A model generated the notes under the pieces. That model ran no database searches. It was not told the DNA's origin and saw only the letters and a list, made by a program, of their open reading frames with translations. The position numbers were made by a program, and so were the translations under genes. From Tetragenococcus halophilus (GTDB lineage Bacteria > Bacillota > Bacilli > Lactobacillales > Enterococcaceae), in contig NZ_JAKEIT010000001.1 of assembly GCF_021474685.1 (NCBI RefSeq), positions 123,915 to 187,914 on the forward strand: DNA of 64,000 nucleotides, read 5' to 3'. Below, one piece after another: positions 58,088-64,000 of the stretch; position 1 is the stretch's first letter; each line of letters begins with the position of its first letter.

Positions 58088-59261
58088 ATTTATTTTTTTC
58101 CTCTGTTGCTTGTTTTTGGTCCTCGTCTTCTGTATATAATCCTGAGACTGTTTTATACCAATTGAAGATATTTGTTATCACTACTTTGATAGCTGCATAA
58201 GCGGGAACTCCTAACACAATCCCAAAAAAGCCAAATAATTTACCTGCAGTCAGCAGTACAAACAAAATCGTTACCGGATGAACAGCAAGCTGATTTCCTA
58301 ACACCAAAGGCGAGATCAATCGTCCCTCAATGAGCTGCTCAATAGAAAAAACAATAATCACTTTAATTAACAGTACAGGACCTCCTACGATCCCCAAAAA
58401 AATTGCTGGTATCATCGCTAAAAATGAACCAATATAAGGAACTAGATTCAAAAAACCAGCAATAACGCCTAAGGTAATCGCATAATCCAAACCAATAATC
58501 GAAAAACCTACCATAAATAAAATAGCTACGGCAAAAGCAACAGCTAACTGTCCTCTAATATAAGAAGATACCTGCTGGTTCATTTCTTTTAGCACTCTTA
58601 AAGTAGGCTGTCGCATTTTTGTAGGTAAAAATTGCACAAAATAAGGCGCAATTTTTTTCCCATCTTTTAATAAATAAAATAAAATTACTGGCATTGTAAC
58701 AATTGCAATAAAAATTGAGGCAACTGCGCCGAAAAAGTTTCCAATACTTTGCACTGTTGTCTTCGAAATATTTTGTACCATTCCAGTAATAGATGACATA
58801 ATTCTTTCACCAGAAATAGCAATTTGATCTTGTACCTTATCAAAAATAGGATCAGAAAAAAAATTCGCCAAAGATACCTGAACAGTATCGATATAGCCAG
58901 GTAAACGGTCAACAAAAGTAGTGGTCTGCTCACGTATTTCTGGAATGATTACAATGATACCCCAGGCGATTAAACCTGCAACAAGGATAAATAAACCAAT
59001 AATACTGTAATATCGGTTTATGCCCTTTCTTTCGAAAAAATCAACAATTGGATTTAGCAAATAAAATAAAATCCCAGCTAGTATAATCGGCAAAGCGACA
59101 ATAGCCAAAAATTGTCCTACAGGAAAAAAAAGATAAGAAACTTTTGTAAAAAGATTGATAATTAATAAAATCAATAAAACAATCAGCAATCCTGTTACAA
59201 ACTGATTATTTAAAAACCATTTCCAAAACCAAGAAAATGATCGCTTTCCTTTTTTATCCAT
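58086..59261 (-). CDS. AI-2E family transporter (YtvI/PerM type)
   Basis: A 391-residue membrane protein of the AI-2E transporter (UPF0118) family with about eight hydrophobic segments and a large loop between the third and fourth. ILFYLLKDGKKIAPYFVQFLP, GFLNLVPYIGSFLAMIPA and EGRLISPLVLGNQLAVHPVTILFVLL are typical. Despite the name, few members export AI-2; others are cation or antiporter-like proteins. It starts at 59261, 15 bases after the PTS EIIA gene. Confidence 0.88.
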   Translation of the reverse strand: MDKKGKRSFSWFWKWFLNNQFVTGLLIVLLILLIINLFTKVSYLFFPVGQFLAIVALPIILAGILFYLLNPIVDFFERKGINRYYSIIGLFILVAGLIAWGIIVIIPEIREQTTTFVDRLPGYIDTVQVSLANFFSDPIFDKVQDQIAISGERIMSSITGMVQNISKTTVQSIGNFFGAVASIFIAIVTMPVILFYLLKDGKKIAPYFVQFLPTKMRQPTLRVLKEMNQQVSSYIRGQLAVAFAVAILFMVGFSIIGLDYAITLGVIAGFLNLVPYIGSFLAMIPAIFLGIVGGPVLLIKVIIVFSIEQLIEGRLISPLVLGNQLAVHPVTILFVLLTAGKLFGFFGIVLGVPAYAAIKVVITNIFNWYKTVSGLYTEDEDQKQATEEKNK

Positions 59262-59276
59262 ACCAAACTTCCCCCT

Positions 59277-59627
59277 CTAGCAATAAGTAATCGTCATCCC
59301 TTCGGAAATGTCAGGTACTTTTGCTGGTGTTAGATAAACACTGCTGGATAATTTATCTTGTGTGTCATCGGAAAATACAAATGAGCTATGTTGTATTGTT
59401 TGTAAATTTTGGTTCACCAGATGACCTACATAAGTAACCTGATATTCTTGCTGACCAAAAAGAATCTTATCTCCTACAGTGAGTTCGATTTTTTCTGGCT
59501 CATTGATCTCTTGGATAATCGAATAAGGTGCCAAACCTTTTGTCACGTTTTTCCCGAAAAAGATCAGCATTTTTTCATTTTTATCAACTGCTTGATCGCC
59601 GATGCTTAAAATTTTACCTTGTTGCAT
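59277..59627 (-). CDS. Orphan PTS glucitol/sorbitol-type EIIA
   Basis: A 116-residue protein matching the EIIA-Gut fold (KILSIGDQAVDKNEKMLIFFG, NVTKGLAPYSII, VGDKILFGQQEYQVTYVGHLVNQNLQ, DISEGMTITYC). The usual phospho-acceptor histidine lies in the VGHLVNQNL segment. The start is ATG 59627 after AGGAGGAAC. No EIIB, EIIC or sorbitol-6-P dehydrogenase gene is adjacent; it is paired with an AI-2E permease gene instead. A regulatory role is possible. Confidence 0.82.
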   Translation of the reverse strand: MQQGKILSIGDQAVDKNEKMLIFFGKNVTKGLAPYSIIQEINEPEKIELTVGDKILFGQQEYQVTYVGHLVNQNLQTIQHSSFVFSDDTQDKLSSSVYLTPAKVPDISEGMTITYC

Positions 59628-59796
59628 ACTTATGTTCCTCCTAGTTTCTTTTATAATTAAAATTATACCACATTCATCCACCAGCCAAAGGATTTCTGTT
59701 TTAAAAGAATGCTTTTTAACAAATAAAACGGATTTTTTTCTTGTTATTCTATGATAAAATAAAGTGGAGTCAACTTACAAGACAAGGAGGAATACA

Positions 59797-60819
59797 ATGC
59801 TTGAAAAAATTTTACTAGGAACTTATACCAGAGGTGAAAGTCAAGGAGTTTATTCAGCACAGTTAGATACGGAAAATAAAAAATTAACGGATCTCACACT
59901 AGCTGCTAAAGAAACTAGCCCTACTTATTTAGCCCTAAGTAAAGCTAAAAACCTTTATAGTGTAACTACTGTTGATGATAAGGGCGGGGTTGCAGCTTAC
60001 GATTCATCTTTTAATTATTTAAATGCTGTCACAGAAGAAGGCGCACCTTTATGTTATGTAGCAGTGGATAATGATCGCCAACTCGTTTACGGGGCAAATT
60101 ATCACAAGGGTGAAGTAAATGTCTATCAAATTTTAGCAGATGGTTCATTAAAAGCTAGTGATGCAATATATCACGACGAACCAACTGGCCCTCATGAAAA
60201 TCAAGATCATGCGCACGCTCACTATGCAAATTTAACCCCTGACAAACGCTTAGCTGTTTGTGATTTAGGTACAGACCGTGTATACACCTATGATGTGTCT
60301 GATGCGGGGAAACTAACTGAAGTTGCTGTATTTGAAGCACCAGCAGGAACGGGACCACGTCATCTTGTTTTTCATCCAAATGAAAAATATGCTTATCTTT
60401 TTGGTGAACTAGCTAGTACAGTAACCGTATTATCTTATGACGCAAGTACAGGTAAATTCACGCAAGAAAACAAAATATCAACTATTCCAGAAGACTATCA
60501 CGACTTTAATGGCGGGGCAGCTATCCGTATTACGTCAGATGGAAAGTTCCTTTATGTTTCCAATCGCGGCCATAATTCGATCACTGTTTTTGCTGTTAAA
60601 GATAACGGTGAAAATTTAGAATTTGTGCAAAACATTTCAACTGAAGGTGATTTCCCCCGCGATTTTAACCTTGATCCAACAGAACAATTTATTCTCTGCG
60701 GTCACCAAAAATCTGATCATCTTTCTTTATTTGAACGCAACAATCAAACAGGTGAACTGTCCCTTATTAGTAAAGATTTCTACGCTCCTGAATGTGTCTG
60801 TGTATTGTTTGAAGGATAA
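59797..60819 (+). CDS. pgl: 6-phosphogluconolactonase, lactonase (YbhE/Pgl) family
   Basis: A 340-residue seven-bladed beta-propeller lactonase hydrolysing 6-phosphogluconolactone in the oxidative pentose phosphate route. The repeats show ILLGTYTRGESQGVY at the start, NQDHAHAHYANLTPDKR and GPRHLVFHPNEKYAYLFGELASTVT, and RDFNLDPTEQFILCGHQKSD near the end. The start is ATG 59797 after AAGGAGG. It complements the gluconate kinase at 23678, which feeds the same intermediate. Confidence 0.88.
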   Translation: MLEKILLGTYTRGESQGVYSAQLDTENKKLTDLTLAAKETSPTYLALSKAKNLYSVTTVDDKGGVAAYDSSFNYLNAVTEEGAPLCYVAVDNDRQLVYGANYHKGEVNVYQILADGSLKASDAIYHDEPTGPHENQDHAHAHYANLTPDKRLAVCDLGTDRVYTYDVSDAGKLTEVAVFEAPAGTGPRHLVFHPNEKYAYLFGELASTVTVLSYDASTGKFTQENKISTIPEDYHDFNGGAAIRITSDGKFLYVSNRGHNSITVFAVKDNGENLEFVQNISTEGDFPRDFNLDPTEQFILCGHQKSDHLSLFERNNQTGELSLISKDFYAPECVCVLFEG

Positions 60820-60821
60820 TA

Positions 60822-60885
60822 TAAAAAAATCGAACCAAACGATCTCTTTTTTTCATTAAGAGGACGTTTGGTTCTTTTTACATCT
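60822..60885. terminator. Bidirectional terminator
   Basis: A 10-bp stem GAACCAAACG/CGTTTGGTTC (60832-60841 with 60865-60874) with T and A tails between pgl and the ABC-F gene. Confidence 0.85.
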
Positions 60886-60899
60886 AAAGCAGTTACGCC

Positions 60900-62399
60900 T
60901 TATAAGTAAATCATTTTCGTTGCGATATTTTGCAGAAAAGTCGCTTCATGTTCAACAACCAGCATACTAGGTTGTACTCTCTGGATAACTTCTTCTAATT
61001 GCTTATGATTAAAAACATCTAAATAATTAAGTGGCTCATCCCAAATAAATAGCTCAGCTGGTGTCGCTAATGACTTGGCTAATTCTACTCTTTTACGTTG
61101 CCCTAAACTCATATCTTCAATTCGATTTGTAAATACTTTCCGTTCTAGTCCTAGTTTGTGCAGATTATTTAATAATTCTTCATAAGACAGGTGATGTGCT
61201 TGTGCAAATTCTTGCAGTGTTCCTGTGTTATCTTCATAATTTTGCCTTACATAACTAATATCTAAGCCATGAGCAAGAAACGCATTACCACTGGCTTGAC
61301 CTTGAAACTCCCCTAATAAAAATTGAATAATTGAAGACTTTCCTGAACCATTCGCTCCTTGAATTGCTAGACGCTGTCCTTGCTTTATCTCAAAAGAAAG
61401 TGGCTCAAACAACGGCACATCAGCATAACTTAACTGCAGCTCTTCTACTTTAAGCAACTGTTTGTGATAAGAAGGCTGGTAATTTATTGCTAATGAATCA
61501 ACATCTTCAATATCATGTAACAAGCCTTCTTTTTCTTCGGCTTTTTCTTCCATACGATTAACGATAGCTTTAGATCTTTTCATAGTACGTGCAGCTCTTG
61601 CCCCAATAGCTCCTGTATCAAAAATCGCTCCACTACCTTTTTTATTGGGATTTCCTTGTTTATCTCTTTCTCTACCGCGTGACCATTCAGCCTTTTCTGC
61701 CGCTGACTGTTTCAGGCGATCAATGTCTTTTTTCAACTCACGATTTTCTTCCTGCTCATAGCGATCGCGTTGTTCTTTTTGTTCTTCATAAGTACTAAAG
61801 TTTCCTTGATATAAAACTAACTGACTTTTTTCAATGGAAAGAACGTGGTCTACTACCTCATTTACAAAACTACGATCATGACTTACTACAATAAAGCCAT
61901 TTCTTTTTGCTTGTAAATAATTTGCCACCTGTTGACGAGCCCTAATATCTAAGTGATTCGTAGGTTCATCGATTAATGGAAAATGACGATCATCAATAAA
62001 TAATAGCGCCAACAATACTTTTGTCTGTTCGCCTCCAGATAAACTATCAAAGGGCCGCCATAAAATTTTCGGGTCTGTTTGTAATAAATTTAGTTCACGT
62101 TCGATTTCCCATAAGTCAAAAACGGCTAGTGCTTGTAAACAATCATAAGTTAATTGCGTCTTATCTAAAATCTTTTGCGGGAAATAAGTAAATTCTAGTT
62201 GATGTTTAATTGTTCCACTATAAGCGTATTTCCCTAATAGTAGTTGAAGTAATGTGGTTTTGCCTCGTCCATTTCTTCCAATCAAACCTAATTTCCACTG
62301 TGTATCTATGGTCAAATTAGCGTGTTCAAACAATGTTGCGGCTAGGGTGTCAAAGCCAAAAGTTAAATCTTTGATTTCAATTTTACTCATTATAATCAC
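60900..62399 (-). CDS. Lsa/Vga-type ABC-F ribosomal protection ATPase
   Basis: A 499-residue protein with two ABC ATPase domains and no membrane segments. Walker A motifs are GRNGRGKTT and GANGSGKSS; signatures LSGGEQTK and MSLGQRKR; Walker B motifs PLIDEPTNHLD and FIWDEPLNYLD. The interdomain linker (residues about 200-290, charged helix then GAIFDTGAIGARAARTMKRSKAI) is of the Lsa kind. Relatives displace lincosamide, pleuromutilin and streptogramin A antibiotics from the ribosome; this one could be an intrinsic member or a housekeeping factor. It starts near 62396-62399 with GAGGTGA. Its leader looks like an attenuator. Confidence 0.88.
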   Translation of the reverse strand: MIIMSKIEIKDLTFGFDTLAATLFEHANLTIDTQWKLGLIGRNGRGKTTLLQLLLGKYAYSGTIKHQLEFTYFPQKILDKTQLTYDCLQALAVFDLWEIERELNLLQTDPKILWRPFDSLSGGEQTKVLLALLFIDDRHFPLIDEPTNHLDIRARQQVANYLQAKRNGFIVVSHDRSFVNEVVDHVLSIEKSQLVLYQGNFSTYEEQKEQRDRYEQEENRELKKDIDRLKQSAAEKAEWSRGRERDKQGNPNKKGSGAIFDTGAIGARAARTMKRSKAIVNRMEEKAEEKEGLLHDIEDVDSLAINYQPSYHKQLLKVEELQLSYADVPLFEPLSFEIKQGQRLAIQGANGSGKSSIIQFLLGEFQGQASGNAFLAHGLDISYVRQNYEDNTGTLQEFAQAHHLSYEELLNNLHKLGLERKVFTNRIEDMSLGQRKRVELAKSLATPAELFIWDEPLNYLDVFNHKQLEEVIQRVQPSMLVVEHEATFLQNIATKMIYL

Positions 62400-62403
62400 C
62401 TCA

Positions 62404-62449
62404 GCTTGCTTTTTTAAGCAAGAAAAAATGCCTGACCAATTTTCAGGCC
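62404..62449 (-). terminator. Leader terminator and SD-proximal hairpin before the ABC-F gene
   Basis: Terminator stem GCCTGA/TCAGGC (62448-62443 with 62435-62430) followed by T6-7, then a second hairpin CTTGCTT/AAGCAAG directly before the ribosome site. Their position between promoter and gene indicates conditional termination. Confidence 0.7.
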
Positions 62450-62547
62450 GGCACTTTCAAAAAAGGTACACAAAAAGACCTTCGAAGAAAAACAGCCGAC
62501 CGTAAAAATCTGCACACTGCCCCCTTTATAAAAGGTACAGCCTTCAT
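62443..62547 (-). CDS. Possible leader peptide of the ABC-F gene
   Basis: An ORF of 34 codons starts at ATG 62547 and stops at TGA 62445-62443, exactly on the first arm of the leader terminator. The product is basic and hydrophobic (MKAVPFIKG... VPFLKVPA). No strong ribosome site precedes the ATG. A second overlapping frame starting at a GTG behind AAAGGGGG is equally possible and runs past the terminator. Antibiotic-stalled translation of such leaders is known for vga, lsa-like and msr genes. Confidence 0.4.
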   Translation of the reverse strand: MKAVPFIKGAVCRFLRSAVFLRRSFCVPFLKVPA

Positions 62548-62549
62548 GC

Positions 62550-62947
62550 AGCTTTCAACAAACCGACTTAGTTTTTCAATAGAAGATCCCTCACTTTTGT
62601 ATTTATTAATGTTAACTTAACACACATATCTAAACTTGACAAACCAAAGCATATAAAGGATACTGTTTTACTTTTTCATTATCTATCTTTTCATTTTCGA
62701 AGAATGTTTTACCGTTTCTTTATTCATCTTTCTATTCTCCTGGCTATTTTTTTGCTTTTTCTGCTAAGATAAAAGGGTAGGCATTTAATTCTGATGAGAC
62801 TATTTATTGTTAAGCTCATGGTTTCCTTGTTTTAATGTGATTAGTGCTTTGTTGAAAAATAAAAAAACTCTTTACCCATATCGCTAAGCAGATAGTAAGC
62901 AAAGAGTTCAATACATTTTATTTATATAATAAGTTTTAAACTGAAAA
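62550..62947. other. Intergenic region upstream of the ABC-F gene
   Basis: It contains a candidate ABC-F promoter on the minus strand, TTGTCA (62642-62637) and TAAGTT (62619-62614) with a 17-base spacer, and the terminator of the next gene. The rest (62650-62850) is AT-rich with no recognised signal. Confidence 0.5.
62858..62915 (-). terminator. Terminator of the unknown gene at 62948
   Basis: A stem AACTCTTT/AAAGAGTT with a long loop and seven T on the minus strand. Confidence 0.75.
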
Positions 62948-63370
62948 TTACATTAAAAGACTAGTGATCTTTTGTAAAGCAGAGGCAATCCCATCTGTCG
63001 CTTCATCCTGCTTTTGTTCAGCAGCGTCGAAAGCTTTAACATCAACTTCATTAGAGATACTTTCAATCATGTCTTCACAACCATCTACATAATTTTGATA
63101 AGACCGCTCAAATTTTTTATGAGCCCCCATGACGCGCGCTGGTGCCCGCAAGCCTGATAAAGTTTTGAGAAAGTCGCGATATTTTGCAGTACCTTCTTTA
63201 AACACTTCTACTGCTTCTAATTGTCTTTCTTCGGTTAATTCAGCAATATTATCTTCATCGATAAGTCCGCGTATTTCTTCATAGTTAGGATTCATATCCT
63301 CCCCAACTTTTTCTGTATCTTTAACGATCTGATTAATTTTTTGCACGTAAAAATTCGGATTTGGTTTCAA
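62948..63370 (-). CDS. Unknown helical cytosolic protein
   Basis: A 140-residue protein predicted to be almost all helix, acidic, without signal peptide. Segments include NFYVQKINQIVKDTEKVGEDM, FKEGTAKYRDFLKTLSGLRAPARVMGAHKKFERSY and a C-terminal SALQKITSLLM. I recognise no family. The conserved-looking LRAPARVMGAHKKF stretch suggests a helical bundle. It has its own terminator, and no partner is evident. Confidence 0.65.
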   Translation of the reverse strand: MKPNPNFYVQKINQIVKDTEKVGEDMNPNYEEIRGLIDEDNIAELTEERQLEAVEVFKEGTAKYRDFLKTLSGLRAPARVMGAHKKFERSYQNYVDGCEDMIESISNEVDVKAFDAAEQKQDEATDGIASALQKITSLLM

Positions 63371-63472
63371 AAGTCTGTCCTTCTTTCCTTTTTATTCAAT
63401 ATCCTTATTTTACCTTGTTTTTTCTTATTAGAAAAGAGCAAATCCCTCACTTTAAAAAATGAGGGATGTTAA

Positions 63473-64000
63473 CTAATCGTCTTCGTCTACTTCTAGCACT
63501 TCACCTGTCTGAGCATTTATTGTCACTTCAGTTTCCGTCTGGCCATCTTCTACCTTAACTTCCCAATAAGTAATCTTCATCTCTTTATCCAAATTCCACT
63601 CAATGGCTTTTCCTCCACCTACTTCTTCTGTAGCAATTTCACTTGCCTTTTCAATGGTTAAAAGATCCGATAAATCAAGTTTATCCTGTTCGCGTTTTTT
63701 GCCATTTTGTTCCTCTGGATCAAGTTTTTCTTCTTCTTGTTTTTCAGCGTCTTTGGTTTTTGCGTCAACACGCATTTCGTATTCAGTGTCGTCATCTACA
63801 CCTTCAACTTTATAATAGTAACTTCCTCGCGAGGAATCTAAGTCTATTTCTACAATGTCAGCATCAGAAAATTCATCTTGATAAATTTGGATAGCATCTT
63901 CTACCGGAACACTGATTGCATCTTGGTCATAAACTGTTTGTTCTGAGGATGTACTTTGTTCAGTCTGTGAGGAACTACTTTGCGTTTGCTGAGATTCAGA
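63473..64000 (-). CDS. PepSY-domain protein, N-terminus beyond window
   Basis: The frame is open from the window end to 63473. A Ser/Gln/Thr-rich linker (SSSSQTEQSTSSEQT) leads to two PepSY-like repeats: VPVEDAIQIYQDEF...YYYKVEGVDDDTEYEMRVDAKTKD and IEKASEIATEEVGGG...YWEVKVEDGQTETEVTINAQTGEVLEVDEDD. Such proteins are usually lipoproteins or anchored outside the membrane and are thought to modulate proteases. The signal sequence lies outside the window. Confidence 0.8.
   Translation of the reverse strand, partial: SESQQTQSSSSQTEQSTSSEQTVYDQDAISVPVEDAIQIYQDEFSDADIVEIDLDSSRGSYYYKVEGVDDDTEYEMRVDAKTKDAEKQEEEKLDPEEQNGKKREQDKLDLSDLLTIEKASEIATEEVGGGKAIEWNLDKEMKITYWEVKVEDGQTETEVTINAQTGEVLEVDEDD

Overview
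The window reads as a chromosomal segment of a low-GC, AT-rich lactic acid bacterium close to the enterococci. Tetragenococcus is my best guess, from memory of gene content and not from any search. Supporting signs are the LmrCD-type exporter pairs, L-2-hydroxyisocaproate dehydrogenase, acetolactate decarboxylase, the cysE/cystathionine lyase/cystathionine synthase cluster, an Lsa-type ABC-F protein and strong Shine-Dalgarno sites. I see no phage, transposase, rRNA, tRNA or CRISPR array.

Layout. 1-1.5 kb: a PgaC/IcaA-like glycosyltransferase interrupted by a homopolymer frameshift, then a small ribbon-helix-helix protein. 1.8-7.3 kb: sulfur amino-acid genes (mccA-like, mccB-like, cysE, separate cysK) with a DJ-1 protein and acetolactate decarboxylase; the mccA operon has a leader carrying a short ORF with tandem Cys codons and a terminator. 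7.4-11.4 kb: KptA, a Ser/Thr/Glu-rich exported protein, 6-phospho-beta-glucosidase, menaquinone methyltransferase. 11.5-17.5 kb: a quaternary-amine-type ABC importer directly behind a heterodimeric ABC exporter. 17.7-23.5 kb: peptide transporter, deoxynucleoside kinase, two flavin reductases (one fused to a PAS-like domain), GH25 lysozyme. 23.7-31.4 kb: gluconate kinase and permease, DoxX protein, fumarase, SDR. 31.4-39.9 kb: two ABC sugar importers without ATPase, a DUF624 protein and a divergent PucR-like regulator. 40-44.8 kb: 2-oxoacid/branched-chain genes with a T-box on ilvE. 44.8-48.4 kb: second heterodimeric exporter. 48.6-53.3 kb: sirtuin and sufCDSU without sufB. 53.4-64 kb: pnp, rpsO, rhodanese, AI-2E-family permease, orphan PTS EIIA, 6-phosphogluconolactonase, an ABC-F gene with an attenuator-like leader, and a PepSY protein cut by the window end.

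How the parts fit. mccA/mccB/cysE and cysK supply cysteine, sufCDSU uses it for Fe-S clusters, and the first operon appears to sense cysteine through its leader. IlvE and HicD together would turn leucine into 2-hydroxyisocaproate. Lactonase, gluconate permease and gluconokinase all serve 6-phosphogluconate formation.

The most unusual signals are non-coding: the Cys-codon leader; three intergenic arrays that all repeat with an exact 42-bp period (four helical turns); a dispersed 90-153 bp element next to two terminators; a 27-position hairpin in the pnp leader; and a 13-bp inverted repeat over the promoter of the flavin-reductase operon.
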